From the NCBI GenBank assembly GCA_009823395.1, contig CM020510.1, forward strand, positions 392,001 through 456,000: 64,000 bases of DNA. The letters are read 5' to 3'. Below, in pieces: positions 1-16,284 of the stretch. Positions within the stretch are counted from its first letter, which is position 1. Each line of letters begins with the position of its first letter. Both the position numbers and the translations under genes were made by a program. Under the pieces are notes generated by a model. The model did not search any database and was not told where the DNA came from. It saw only the letters and a list, made by a program, of their open reading frames with translations. The stretch is from Thamnaconus septentrionalis (lineage: Eukaryota > Chordata > Actinopteri > Tetraodontiformes > Monacanthidae).

Positions 1-1200
1 CAAAGAAGTCTCTTTAATTTTTTTAATGCTATTTTCAAAACTTTTCAGGGTCAAAATCCGCAGTAAAAACTTGTTTGCACAATGTTTACACAATGTGTGT
101 AATTCAGACTCTTATATAATGCAGTGAGGATATTTGGTTGGAGCTTAAAGACCAAAGAATGAGGACAGGAAGTCTTCACCAGTGCAAACTGGGAAGTGTG
201 TTTTTCAGCACCGACACGGGACAGTTTCCTGTGTTTCCGTGTCCGGAGCCGAGACATCGAGCTCGCATCAAGACCGAATCAATCACACGCTGGATAAAGT
301 AAAAAATTAACAATAATCTGTACTCGTGCGTGAGGCTAAATGAACTTCCAGAGAGCCGTCAGTGTGTTGGCACAGCTAGCAGCCTCTCTAGCATCCAGCT
401 TCCACTCTCATCGAAACGCCTGTGGAGCTTCAAGTACATCAAGCACAACTTTCACAACCATCGTGTCTCCAATATTTCAAAGTGAAAAACTGCTGACGCT
501 TCCTTCGATGTGTTATCGACACAAATATCAGGTCAATAAATCTCCTCTTTGTGCCCATTGTGACCAGGCCAGCTGGCGCTTCAACTCAACACAAACAACA
601 CAAAAGACGTGTGGACTCACACAAGATGATACTCACTCCTCGCCAAGCCACGAACAAATCCCAACCATTTTGCGGGAAGATATCGACGGAGAAAAACGCT
701 AAGACTACTTTTGAAGCGCTGAATCGAACATCCCAGACGTATCCTGTCCGACTATGGGAGCAGCGCTCCTTTAGCATGCGCGAGCAGGAAGGACCCCACG
801 TATTTACGTCGGAAGCGGCGACGGGCGCCTGTCTAAAAATCCACAGAAAGCTTCGCAACGCCGTTGGAACTGCAGTGCGGCTGAAGCGTCCTGTAATTGG
901 TTGCTTGTAGGAGTCCTGTAATTATTATAAGGTTCTGGTTTTTAGAATTAAATAATGCAGGCAATCAGAAAGTTGCTTAATGAGCAAACATGAAATCAAT
1001 AAAAACAAAACAAAAACGTTTCACTAATGTTAAGAGGTGAACACTTTGAGAATGGAATATGTGGTGTTAGGGTTTTTTATTAAACAAATATTCAATCAAG
1101 TGCAAAACAACAAGATAAAAAAAATCAGAAATACTAAGAAAATATTGATATATTAAATAAGTTGGCTGCATGTTGACCAGCTCTTCTTTTCTTTTTTTAG
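1..1200. other. Unassigned 5' flank, with a promoter-like GC-rich patch
   Basis: No recognised gene. From about 720 to 900 the sequence is richer in CpG than its surroundings. It carries an NRF1-like GCATGCGC (774-781), an ETS-like CGGAAG (810-815) and an inverted CCAAT box, ATTGG (896-900). That combination is typical of a housekeeping promoter, so the patch may be the 5' end of a gene leaving the window to the left. Short open frames on both strands (for example 586-858 minus and 551-910 plus) resemble no family I know. They may simply reflect the GC content. Confidence 0.25.
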
Positions 1201-1329
1201 CACCTCCATCGCCTTCACCAGCTTCACGTGATGCCCTGAATGTGAGTTTTCTCCAGGCTTGAGTCCTTCACAACTGAATTGTTGCTTTTCCTTCCTTTGT
1301 AGGTAAGTGTTTGTTCTATTTGAAGGCCT

Positions 1330-1460
1330 TCAGGAGGAACATGAACCTTCTGAGGCAGCTTGGAAGACTTCTGACTTTGCTCTAGATGCAGCTAGTTCAG
1401 CCTCGACCTCCAGCTCTTCCCTTTTTCCTCTCAGCTGTTTTTCCTGAGCCTCCAGTGTCC
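1330..1460 (-). mobile_element. Degenerate BEL/Pao-like retrotransposon gag fragment
   Basis: On the minus strand a short open stretch reads LEAQEKQLRGKREELEVEAE and then AELAASRAKSEVFQ before a stop. This charged coiled-coil pattern (KRxELExEAELAAxxAK) resembles the N-terminal gag region of BEL/Pao elements that are common in fish. Stops flank it on both sides, so it is a fossil. The assignment is by remembered pattern only and could instead be an unrelated coiled-coil exon. Nothing else is recognised between 1460 and 2430. Confidence 0.35.
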
Positions 1461-2430
1461 AGATGTCTTTCACTCAAGCTTCTGCTCGAAGAGGAAGAGG
1501 AAGAGGAGCAGACTGGAGACAAAGTCTTCTGCTGCCGTGAATAAACGTTCCTCCTCAATCATACATTCATGACAAACTATCAAAAACAAACACCTGACTA
1601 AAACGCTTGATTAAAAAAAAACATGTTTCTGAGTCAAACACCATTGAACAGTAGGAAGGCTCTCAAAAGCTTTAAATAAAGCCTGAATCAACATTCCATC
1701 CTTCAGTATAATTTAGATGAATTCATTGGTTTAATCTTGCATGTTTTCTAGAGGGTATCAATGTCTAGATATTATAAAAATGTTAGTTGTGATATTTATA
1801 TGTTTCGTATGAAAGAACAAAACACTTGAATGACATGGGAGCATTGGTCCAACATGCAGTCTTTTCGGTCTTGAGAGGTTGCAATAGCTTCAGTTGTCCA
1901 CCAGATGTCACTGAAGCTTTGAATCTTTTTTGGCACAGTTGTCAGGAAAGCTTCAGCGTATCATCGTGAGGGTTCATTGAGTTTACTGCCACATTGTGAA
2001 ATTATTTATTTTTTACATGCTGCATCAGATTATTACAAAATGTATCCTTATTAAGAATAAGGTAAACGAAATATGACATGATTCTATAATGCACGTGGGT
2101 TCGGGTTATGGTTGGCAAGATACAGTACTGGTCAGAGAAAAATGAACAAGAAATCATTGATCTGCAATAACAGATTGAAAAAATACCTCATTGCAACTTA
2201 GACGGCCCAGTTTGGTGGACTTGTGGTGTGACGCTGGAAGAAAAAACTCCACCAGAGCTCCCACAACACATTTTGTTGACTGTCAGACAGTGATGAAAAT
2301 CGTGTATTCCCCTTTTAAGGATGAAATTTGTTGAAACTCACAATATATCAAACAGCCCCTAAACAAGTAAATCATTTTTTTTTAAATATGCACATGACCT
2401 GAACTGGTCAAGTGGTTTCGACACGGCTGT

Positions 2431-3350
2431 TCACATTTTTGTACTGTGTTCTATTATTGCGTTCCAATTTATTTTGCTTTCTTCATTTCTTTGCTCTGGA
2501 CTTGAAGCTCTCCACCTCCCTTCCCAGTTTTCTCTCTGCTCTACTGCTTTCCCATCATTCTCTGTCCAGGTAGCAGTATTCCCAGCAGCCACCTCTTCTG
2601 GCTCCAAGTGGGGGTTGGTGTGAGTCTCCAGACAGGACGGGAGGGAAGAAGAGGAGGCGTCTGATTGGACGCTGGGCGTGGGTACAGCATTGAAGGTGAT
2701 GAAGCCGATGAGAATGGCCACCAAGGAGACGATGTAGAGTCCAGAGAACTGAGAGGACGATGAGAGGAAGAGCAACATCAGTTCCAGTGAGGCCTAGGGT
2801 TAGGGTTGGGGTTAGGCCTAGGGTTAGGGTTAGGGTTAGGGTCTTCTCATGTTGTCATCCTGTAAAACTGTTCATTGATTTGTCTTCTGAGCCCTGACAA
2901 CTGAATGGCCTCTTGTTATGACTTCTAGTTCCTTATAAAAATAATCAAGGAATTCTCAAAAATTACATTTTCTATAAAGTGAATAAATAATTTTTTTTTT
3001 TGCATTTTTTTTTTTTAATTTATAATGATTTTGTACGTTTGTCCGTATTCTCCAACTGCCTGTTATTGATCTTCAGACTGACGAACTGAAGCTGCCGGCT
3101 TTTCACTTTGTGTTTCTCCACTCGATGCACCTGACACATGCACGCGTACGACGTGTAAAACATAGAGAAACACTGTAAATCTTGTATGTAAACCTTATGT
3201 GTGTGAGCAGAGAGCTGAAAACAAGAAAGGAAAGTGAATCTCTGCATTCCATCAATGTATCACAAATAATTCTGGAAAACTGGTCTGCAAACCAAATCAA
3301 AAAACGCTTTGAGTTACAAATAAAAGTTGATAAATAGAGAGGAGGAGGGA

Positions 3351-3407
<57 letters not shown>

Positions 3408-4306
3408 CACACTGTAGTGGAAGAGGAAAACCCCGGCGAAGATGCTGAAGAGGTCAGCGGTGAGCAGCGACAGGTTGACTGAGGCTGCGCTGCTCCTCTT
3501 CACCACAAGGGGCATCAGGCTGTACAGAGCAAACATGCTGAGAGCGTAACCAGAGAACAGCAGCCCTGCGAGCAGAAACAGCAGGACACTTTAACACAGT
3601 AGCCAAAGTGTACTGATATGTACCAATACTGAAGATGTGTACTAATCAGTGGCACAGTCTAGTTTACTGTAGTGATGAAAAGAATAATAAATAACACACT
3701 TATATACTGTATTAGCAAAGTTTCAGCAATCAAGAGCAAGAAGTGATGCAAACACATAAATTCTCTAATGCGACACTAAAGCAACGGCTGATTCTCTCAA
3801 ATAGATCACAACATAAAACATGACTACAACTGTTTACCGTACAAGCACTAAAAAATGTGCAAAGATAAAACATATCTTTGCGCATTTTTTAGTGGTTTTT
3901 ACGGTCATTCGGGACATTTTGTAGTGGTTATACGGCGTATAGCTGCTATCAGGTAGAGAGACTACATCACTGGTACTAATACTGAAGATTACTTATTAAG
4001 TACTGGGTATCGTGAGTACTGAAAAGCATGCAATTGTACTCTTGTCGTTCTGTAGAAAAGTGTAATTGGAGCCTCCCCACTCAGAACCACAGACAGCGAC
4101 TTAGCATCAACACATCACACAACACGAGGACATCCATCACATGATCATGAGTTCTATCTTTAATATTTGTGATTTTGATGAGATTTTTCTAATCACTACT
4201 CACCAACTTGCCAGCTCCACTGAATGGCAGCAACTTCTTTGTGCTCCAGCAGCGCCCTTCAGGAACACAACAGCAAATAGAAGAAATAATGAAACAATTA
4301 TAGAAA

Positions 4307-4369
<63 letters not shown>

Positions 4370-7300
4370 GTATGTATAAACAAAAAAAAACAAATGCCGT
4401 AAATGGACCATAGACTCACATCTGTATGGAGCTGATGATTGTGCCAAACAGGCCCACCATGCCGAGGAACTCGACTCGGCTCAGGTTTTTCACCGTGTAC
4501 TCCTGGCACACGTTGGACACGGCGTACAACGTTGCACTGATCAACACCAAACAGTCGCCCAACAAGATGTTTGAGGCTGAGGAGAGACCAGACACATTGT
4601 TTCACAGCTGTGGGTCAACATGCAGGTACTGTACATAGTGAACACTCAAAGTACACGCTCATACACACAGCAAAAATCTAATAGTCTATATTTAGATGAA
4701 GAATCAGTGAGGAATAAAAGTGAATCCACCAGAAGGCTGAAAATGTCTCTTAAAAACCACAAGAAACCCAAAGAAAGCTGCTGCAAAAAAGGTTTTACTT
4801 TAAAAAACAAAACAAAACAAAAAAAAAACATTTTTTGGACCTTTTTATTTTGTGTGTTTCGACAACGTCTCCAAAAATGTTTCTGCTAAGAGGCCTGCAG
4901 GACATGATCTGGCCACCAGGTGTGGAATAATAACAGACCCAGGATTGAACCTGAAGGAACACCAAACCAGATCCTGGAAGTCTTTGAAGAGTTTTCACTG
5001 AAGTACACATAAAGTTCTCTGTTAACCAGATAGTTAAAAAAAAAAAAAAAAAAAAAGTTCAGGGCCACACTTTCCTCTCCATATCTGCTGCGTTATCACC
5101 TTAAGGTTAGGGTGACACGATTGACAATGTCAAAGGCTTCAATTACAGATATCATTCATAATCTGTAGATTAGATTAGATTAGATGGAACTTTATTGATC
5201 CCAAATTGGGAAACTACACTGTTGCAGCAGTCAAATAACAATACATTGAGTGAAAATAGAAGAATAAAAATAAACTATACAGTAGTTACAGTTTACAGTA
5301 ACTACCACCCAGCATGTAATGATGCATGCTGGGTGGAATATGATGCTGATACGACACTGATATGATTCTGCTGTTTAAGATATTGTTTGCTGCTTGGTTT
5401 TGATCATTTCCACCATCCCAACTCATTCCAGCCCAGTCTCTGTGATTGTGTCACAGCATAAATATGAATGAATGTTCAGTGGTGGCCGTTGGTGTAGACC
5501 AGGGGTTGCAGATGGATGCAGTGTTGTGGTGGAGGAAACAATCTATCCTGGGATATCATGGAGAAAACATGTTGCTGTAATGTCAATGGAAAATGAAGCA
5601 AAGTTGCAACCAAGTCAGTGTCTTTGAAGCGCCAGCAGGGGGTTTAGCTTGTGATTGAAATGACTCTGAAAACACACTGATGAGATATTGGCTGAAGGTC
5701 GATGATCCATCAGTAAGGTTATCAACTATCAAAAAATGCATAAATGGACCATTGACATCCCTGATACCTTCCCACCACCACCACCACTGTGAATGTGGTG
5801 TGAATGAAGGATGGTTTCTGGTACCAAGTAGAGAAATGTAATAAAACTATAAGCTATTATTATTCTAGATAAGATAAGTCTTACTTACTGGAACCCTGTT
5901 CTCGTTCAGTCAGCAGATCAGCCCCCACCATGGCCCCCACCCCAAGCAGACAGATGCATACAGCTACATAATGTACTATCCTGTAGCGGGTTTTCAGAAA
6001 CCACCAGGACAAAATCATCAGGACAGGAATCACAAAGCAGTCGAGCAACTTTAAATGTGAAAGAGAGCCAGACAAAAGATTTAACATGAACACAACATAA
6101 TACAATTACTATTAATAATAATGATACCAATAAAAATTATCCAAATAAGAAGTCAAATCAATAGAAGTCTAATCAACTCCACAAAATATTTGCAATGTAC
6201 TGATTTTAATTCTATGGATTGTTTTTGACACAGCAGATTATAAATACATACAACCAACCTGGATACTGGTGAGGTTGGTGTACTGGTACGCTTTGACCAC
6301 AGTATAGTTGGCTTCCACATCCACCAGTCCAACAAGCAGGTATTTCCACCATCGCTGCCTCATAATCTGTAAAATATTGCCACTTCCTGTGAAAAAGAAA
6401 TGAAAAACCCTGAACGTCAGTTTAATTCTTCTTAAATACTTCTACTAAGTTTCAGGATGGAACATCTTTGCATTGGAACAGTGGAACTTCAGATTATGCA
6501 GTGGCATCCAATGGTAGCAGGCTACATGGAGGTGTTGCAGTGGGTTTATGGGGCTCCTGAATGTAATTTATAATAATTAATAAATAATAATTAATGAGAA
6601 TTTTACCTCAGATCCCAAGATTTTGTTCAGGATTGTATGAGGCTTGGAAGATGTAGATCCTTGAAAGATTATTGAGGACACTGATCATTAACAATAACCC
6701 AGGATGCAGTATTGCTGCTTTAGGATACTTACTGTCGAAACTAATAGAGAATAATATACATAAATCTGAACTTAATCAGAATGCATTGTGTCATAACTCC
6801 ACAATAAATTCCAGGAGATTGTTCATAAAAAAAAAAAACAACCCCACAGGCACCTCAGTAACTTTCAGCATCAGCTTGTCATTTTTGCATCATATCATAT
6901 ACTGAGGCCTCATACGATGTTATGACCAGAACAAACCTGAACTAGCCTGCTACATGGAGAGCAGGCAGGATGATTCTCCAACTCAGCGTTACAATTCAAC
7001 GATGACATCAACACAAGTACAACTGTTGAGTCACACTAGGTAGAAATGGTTTAACCATGTGTCATTTGCAACTCTTGCTCGCTTGCAATGTGTGATGTAT
7101 GAACTGACTTCTTGCCTCAGACAAGAATTTGTTTTTCTTGAGAAAAATCCTCGTTCGCCAAGTTAGCTTTGTCAGCCCCACAAAGTTAACGACTCTCTAC
7201 ACATGTAATTAATGACATGCAGTTTTTAATTTAATACAGCTACAAACAATAATTTTGCCACAAATGTAAAATGAATTGCCGAACACAGATGTAATAGTTT

Positions 7301-10180
7301 TTTTCAAGGAACGTGCTACTACCTCTTAGAGGTACATTTTTTTCACCAGCTAGCATGTAGCTCGCTAGAAAGACTTGCAGGCTTTTATGTAGCAGTATTT
7401 TACAAAGGGCAAACTTACACGTGTTGCGTAATTATTTATATTTTTCAGATAAGGATAACGTCTTGATTACTTTGCTATTAAAATAACATTGACTTGAATC
7501 AACAAGAATACTCACATTTTCCTTGGTCTAGTCATGACATTTATTGTCATATTGTAATATTTTAACTACAGGTATACGATCAAAAATGTTGTTTGCTTTG
7601 GTTAGTTCAATGAAGATGGATTGTAATAATGACTGAGATGTTGTGCAGTGTGGTGTGTGTTGCTACGACCTCTCCTGCAGAGCAGCATGCTGGTGTAGGT
7701 CACACACAGAAGAGCGTAATTGAAGAGGCTTTGCAGCATTGGAGTGTTGACATGGAAGCTGGTGGCCAAGTACTGGGAGGTGATGGCAGTTGCACAGATG
7801 AGCAGACCCAGGCCCTGGCCCATGGCCAGCGTCTGAAACAACTTCCTGTTCACAAGAAAGATACTTTTTAACAATTGACCATTTTAAACATTGTTGAGAA
7901 TGAACCTTGTGTCTCCAAGCGGTCAATGAACACCTCAGAAAATAGAAACGATGACCTCTGTTGGGCACCATAGGAGCAACACAAGGCTTTACCCCAGTTA
8001 AAGTGTTACTTTTGCATTCCCAGGCAATATTTCATACTGAAATATACTGATATAGTCTGAAAGTGCAGTTCCGCAGGAAAACCACACACGTTGTGTGTCA
8101 CTGTGGACTGACAACTTTTTAGCTGTTAATTTGTTTATTCTTTTTTTTATATAATTATCAATGACAGGGTGGAATAAAAGTTAAAGTATGAAAACGAGTT
8201 AAATGCAGTATCTAAAGTGTTTTTGTAACTTCAATTAACCACAAAGAAAAAATCCTGTCATCAACATATCTCCTCTTCTTCATCTTCTCCAACAGTTAAA
8301 AATACTTGACTAAATAGCCTACTAAGTACAGTGCTATAATACTTGTCAACAATACATACACATATACATACAGTACATACAATTAACCTAAGGGTACTTA
8401 GTTTATGTAAATTATTTTTTATAGAGAAAAAAAGGTATACTGTTCAGAAGCAAGCAAAGCAATAAAGACGTTAATGACAAGAGTGTATATTCCAATATAT
8501 TCAAACACATAGTCAACATAATATTTCGCTTTTGTGAAATCATATTTCAATAAAAAGCGGTAAAGCCATATTTTTAAATGTGCAATAATCCCACCTATAT
8601 GTAGGAACATTTTAATCAGGGACTTTTAGACTATCAATCTTAAATACGGGTACATCGACAGCCCCCATAGTGAGGGAGAACCAATAAAGGTTAGAATCTG
8701 GAAACTGGATGAGAGACACTTGACCTAGTTGGAGACCAAAGCAATGTAATTGCAAAATATATGCATGAATATACAGTGCAAACATGGAAGGACGCCTGAT
8801 AATGACACAATTTTTTATTTGTAAATGTTTTTTTTTAAAAAAAAATTAAGAAATCACATTTATAGAAGTGTCTTTGCCATGAAGCTCAGGTGCTTTCTGA
8901 TTCTGTTGATCAACCTTGAGATGTTTCTGCAGCTTCATTGGTCTCCACCTGAGCTCAATTCAGTTGATTGGACAGGATGTGGAGAAGTTCATGCTTTCTA
9001 TATGAGGCCCCACAGTTCATTGTCAGAGCACAAAACCAAGCAGGAAGTCAAAGGAAGAGTCTGAATGTCCCAATGAGCTCAGTGACCTCCATCTTCAGGA
9101 AGTGGAAGAAGTTCAGAACCAGCAGGTCTATACCTGGAACTGGCCGACCTTCTGAACTGACCAAACAGAGAAGAAGGACCTTTGTCAGGGAGGTGACCAA
9201 GACCCTGATGGTCACTCTGTCAGAGATAGAGAGCTCCTCTGAGGAGGGAGGGGAATCTTCCAGAAGGACAACCATGTCTGCAGCAATCAGACCTGTATGG
9301 TAGAGTGACCATGTGGTCTTAGTGGAGGTCACATGGAAGTCCACCTGAAGGGCTCGGAGACCATGGGGAACAAAATTCTCTGGTCGGATGAGACAACGAT
9401 TCAGGTGCCATGTTTAGAGGGCAGCAGGTGAAGCAGGTGCTCCCCAGCAGGTCCACACCATCCCTGCAGTAAAGCACCTGCTGGTGGCTTCAGGGACAGG
9501 AAGAGGGAGACCAGACCTTGACCTGGCCTGGACCAGACCTGAACCAGAGGTTGCTCTGCCAAACTTCTGGCAACATGATAAGAAAAAGACTTGAGGTTGT
9601 TGTTGCAGCCACGGGTGCATCAACAAAGTATTGAAGCAAAGGTTGTGGATACTCGTGTAGACGTGATGTCACTGGGGTTTTATTTCAGGGTTTTTTTTTT
9701 TGTTTTTTTTTAATAAATTTGCAAATATCTAGAAAAAAATGTTTTTCACATTGTCATTATGGGATGTTGTACGTTTAATTTTATGATTTCATCCATTATG
9801 GCTGTAATAATAAGGCTTTAACATAAACACGTGGGAAAAGTGAAGCACTGTGAATACTTTGAGGATACACTGTATATTTGCATACTTATACCAAATAGTT
9901 ATTAAGTTTGCAAGGTGACCTAAGCAACAGTGTCATATTTACATGTCATGAATAGACTACGCAGTAAATTTTATTTTTATTATTATTATTATTGTTATTA
10001 TGTCTGTGCTGTGAAGCAGTAAAATAACCCATTTTTTAAAAATCAAATGCAATAAACCAAAGCAGTCTTGATGATTTTCTGGACCTACCAGCTACAGACG
10101 TTCTGACTGGACCTCCAAGTTCTCGCCAGCAGTCCAGAGGTCCTGGCCCTGGTTGGTTCCTCACACTCTCCAATCTCCAT
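2431..10180 (-). CDS. slc35f2: Solute carrier family 35 member F2-like transporter (8 coding exons)
   Basis: A polytopic membrane transporter of the SLC35F family. Human SLC35F2 imports the drug YM155 and has been reported to carry queuine/queuosine. Coding exons in transcript order are 10180-10089, 7845-7667, 6386-6259, 6048-5889, 4576-4420, 4256-4204, 3565-3411 and 2748-2431. They join in frame (1242 nt, 413 aa) with GT/AG borders. Recognisable segments are [73 protein letters not shown] and [15 protein letters not shown], covering most of the ten expected membrane spans. The start at 10180 is chosen because its exon ends AGCTG and completes a Trp codon with the next exon. SLC35F2-type residues ([15 protein letters not shown]) favour F2 over F1. 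The Ser/Glu-rich C-terminal tail after FNAVPTPS is longer than in human F2. A (CA)n tract begins right after the exon 7 donor. Confidence 0.9.
2796..2842. repeat. Short telomere-like (TTAGGG)n tract
   Basis: About 47 bases of imperfect TTAGGG units, with GGTTGGGGTTAGGCC interruptions, just upstream of the last slc35f2 exon in that gene's orientation. It is inside the slc35f2 intron between 2748 and 3411. Confidence 0.8.
3353..3405. repeat. (GT)n microsatellite
   Basis: About 26 GT units in an slc35f2 intron. They begin within about six bases of the exon 7 donor as read on the minus strand. Confidence 0.95.
3837..3906. repeat. Fold-back repeat with a 22-bp stem and 5-base loop
   Basis: Bases 3846-3867 and 3873-3894 are inverted copies differing at one position (TGTGC against TGCGC), separated by AAACA. 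The similarity extends outward weakly (ACCGTA against TACGGT). This is either a fold-back MITE or a transcribed hairpin. It lies in an slc35f2 intron. Confidence 0.7.
4311..4368. repeat. (TA)n microsatellite
   Basis: About 29 TA units in the slc35f2 intron between the exons at 4204-4256 and 4420-4576. Confidence 0.95.
5165..5290 (-). mobile_element. LINE-type 3' tail
   Basis: Read on the minus strand this ends 'CCCAATTTGGGATCAATAAAG' followed by ATCTA tandem units. This is the typical 3' end of an abundant teleost LINE family. Similar tails occur at about 10840-10905, 18940-19005, 22025-22110 and 26340-26430. The clade is not resolved. Confidence 0.55.
5493..5700. mobile_element. Non-autonomous repeat, copy 1 (shared with 52245-52645)
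   Basis: Begins GTAGACCAGGGGTTGCA and shares long near-identical blocks with 52320-52515: 'TATCCTGGGATAT', 'GGAGAAAACATGTTGCTGTA' and 'CAACCAAGTCAGTGTCT'. A short third piece lies near 11868-11902. The terminal bases resemble hAT-type MITEs of fish. Confidence 0.6.
8773..9875 (+). mobile_element. Decayed Tc1-like DNA transposon
   Basis: The central part translates as [20 protein letters not shown], then [17 protein letters not shown] and [11 protein letters not shown]. These correspond to the paired-like DNA-binding half of Tc1 transposases of fish (IxKWKKFGT..GRPxKLS..REVTKNPMVTL). A DDE-proximal remnant, KILWSDET, follows near 9370. Flanks such as TATATGAGGCCCCACAG (about 9000) and the run from about 9780 to GAATACTTTGAGGATACACTG (about 9855-9873) match the 5' and 3' untranslated ends of such elements. 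Frames are broken and most of the catalytic domain is missing. It sits in the first intron of slc35f2. Confidence 0.75.
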
Positions 10181-10839
10181 GCTGCTTCCTTAATGGAGGA
10201 GAAGAAGAAAGGTCTGTGTGTTTGACTGGTGTCTTAGGCTCTCTGCTGCAGTAATGATTAACTGATCCAGAGGGCAAAGGTTACTGCTTCACCTCTGAAG
10301 ATTGAAGACTCAGTCAGATGTGAGAAAGACTCACTGAGAGCCGCTGACTTCTCAGAATAATCAAGGAAAGGCTGTTTTATTTATGCAGTGCATTTCATAT
10401 TCAAGGCAACTCCGTGTGCTTAACATGAATAAAAGTTCAACATTTTAAAAGCCTTTAAAAAACAATAGAACAGAGTCTTCAAAGACAAAGTGCAGAGAGA
10501 AAAAGATGGCTTAAAATGCATCAATAGAGGTTCATCAAAACACACTGTGCAGTGTAATGAACAGTAAGAAAGGAGAATAGAAATAAAAAGATGATAATAA
10601 AACATAATAAGATGAATAAAAACACTCAACTGTTCTGAATGGTTTAATCTGACTGTAGACCTCATTTATCCTCTTCACATTTTCCACAAAGGTGCAATAA
10701 AGTCTAATTTATATGTCAGTATGTAGACAACTGTAAATAATGCAACTCTTCAGGAGATGCAAATATCTATTTTTTTTCTTTTATACCTACAAATATTTTA
10801 TTTTTATTTTTATTGTCTTGTTTCTTTTTAAATAATATA

Positions 10840-10905
10840 ATTTAATATTTTTTTGCCCAAATTTCCCCACTATGGGATTAATAAAGGCCTTCTGTTCTGT
10901 TCTAT
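10840..10905 (+). mobile_element. LINE-type 3' tail
   Basis: AAATTTCCCCACTATGGGATTAATAAAGGCC followed by TTCTGTTCTGTTCTATTC units, the same tail family as at 5165 and 18940. It lies between slc35f2 and rps3. Confidence 0.5.
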
Positions 10906-11106
10906 TCTGCCTTCTTCTTGCCTGCATTGCATTCTACTTTTCATTCCAGCTAATCAGTGAAGAGTTATTGAGGTGCTATTAATATTTAATACACTATTTT
11001 GAAAGAATCTCAATGACTGAGATTCAACTTGAAGACAAACCTTCTTTCCGTCATGGTTGTCGTTCTACAACTACAACTCCCATAAACAGCTTCAACTATG
11101 ACGTCA

Positions 11107-11160
11107 CCGGAAGTTCTCTTTACGTATAAAAGCATTTCCGCCTCCGCCGGCGGTCCTTTC
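11107..11160 (+). promoter_or_regulatory. rps3 core promoter: ETS site, TATA box and 5'TOP start
   Basis: CCGGAAGT (11107-11114) is a consensus ETS/GABP site. TATAAA (11125-11130) lies about 25-30 bases before a pyrimidine run, TCCTTTCCTGTCC, starting near 11154. Ribosomal-protein mRNAs start with a C in such a run (5'TOP), which puts them under mTOR translational control. The start codon follows at 11181, giving a leader of about 26 nt. Confidence 0.75.
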
Positions 11161-11180
11161 CTGTCCGCGGCCCAGTGAAC

Positions 11181-14884
<3,704 letters not shown>

Positions 14885-15125
14885 AGGTCAAAGGTCAGTC
14901 TGTCGCAGATACACAGGCTGGAGTTTTAACATTGAACAATTATAAACTATAGGAAACAGGAAACCTGCCACCCAATCAAAACAGCTCTGCAGAGACCCAC
15001 TTTTGGGCTGCAACCCACCAGTTGAGAGACACTCCAGTGAAGAATCCAGACTTGATTTATTAGTTCCTCAGTCCAACCACCTGGTGGATCCAGAGTCCGT
15101 CAGCAGTGTTGGTTCTTCTGTGGTG

Positions 15126-15275
15126 CCTTCGGTGATGAGGCGATGACGAGTCGGACCAGGACCAGGACTCGGTCCCTGGTGAAGAACCGGCGGAGCGCCA
15201 CGTTCTGTGGACCTCTGCTGGTTCTCCAGGACCAGTCCTGGTACACTGAAGACCTGAGGCATTTGTCTGAGAAGG
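15126..15275 (+). ncRNA. snord15: U15 (SNORD15) box C/D snoRNA, copy 3, in a 3' UTR intron
   Basis: In rps3 intron 6, which lies after the stop codon. The stem is CCTTC (15126-15130) with GAAGG (15271-15275). Box C is GTGATGA (15132-15138) and box D is CTGA (15267-15270). The GATGACGAGTCGGA, CCACGTTCTGTGG and GAGGCATTTGTCTGAGAAGG blocks are retained, while the rest has diverged strongly from copies 1 and 2. It is therefore an older copy whose functional parts stayed under constraint. Confidence 0.9.
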
Positions 15276-15691
15276 GTTACTGATCCACCATTCAGAATCC
15301 CCTAGAACCACCGCTTAGAACCACCCAGAACCATCAGCAGGGACCAGGCAGGTTATTGATCGTGGTGATCAATGAGCAATGAGGTCAACTTGTTCCAGCA
15401 AGAGGCTGAGAGACGTCGTTATTTAGGTGTTTTTTAATTATTATTTTAAATGTACCATGGTCAAAGGTCAAGGTCAAGCATCAACCTTAACGCCACCAGA
15501 GGGCGTCACGAAAACTGTTTTGTTCATCAGCGACAGTGATGATGATGATGATATCATCAACATTAAGAAACTCTCGAAGATCTAATAAGTCACAGACACG
15601 AAGGTGAATGTAGGATATAAAGTATAGATGTGTAACTGCTGATGTCATTGTGTCCATTTGTATTAATAGTTGTCGTCGTTTCTTCCTCCAG

Positions 15692-15770
15692 GTTTTTCCA
15701 GACGCTCCTCAAGTTGGAAGCAAGATTCAAGTTTTGTGTACAAAATAAAAATCTGGTGAATAAAAAACTA
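15692..15770 (+). other. rps3: rps3 non-coding terminal exon and polyadenylation site
   Basis: A CCTCCAG acceptor at 15691 pairs with the donor AAAG|GTCAGT at 14893/14894. The exon has AATAAA at 15744-15749 and a second at about 15759-15764. The stop codon is only nine bases before the last exon junction, so it would not trigger nonsense-mediated decay. Confidence 0.75.
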
Positions 15771-16284
15771 AAAAAATCAATTGTGTTGTGTTATTTCATT
15801 CAGTATTGAGAGTCTCCAGTGTTTTCAGTTGGCAAACACCAGGTGGTGCTGGTACTGTAGTTTCTCCATTTTTGCACACGTGCCTCAGAGCAGTTCAGGC
15901 ACCAGTGTTTACTGTGTTACTGCTGCTGTTGCAAATGATGAAACACTGCACAGTGGTGGAGACTTGATGAGCTGACTGGTCAGTGATCACCTGCAGAACC
16001 TCAGTGGAAGCTCCACTCAATGACTGGAAGCAGTACTGATGTGAGCTTCATATTGACCTGAAGGAGGCGCCCTGGAGACCGCATGGTCCATCACTAACAT
16101 GCCTCTCAGTCTCACCAGCAGCACGTGACGGCCACAGACATCACGTGTAACCTTATTGAGTTCAACTTGTGCCTCTGTTCAGTGCTGTCTAATTGTGTAC
16201 TAGTACTTTAGTACTGTCCAGTTTTGTTGTGTACTTGTACTTTAGTGCTATTCAGTGTTTGACCACAATTCACCTCTGCAAAGA

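Noticed and set aside
9968..10000. Possible tRNA or small RNA near AT-rich runs between the Tc1 relic and slc35f2 exon 1
   Set aside because: No A box, B box or cloverleaf could be drawn.
2431..10180. Assignment of the transporter to slc35f1
   Set aside because: The residues around AITSQYL and VNTPMLQS and the [10 protein letters not shown] segment resemble F2 more, although parts such as LLDCFVIPV are shared with F1.
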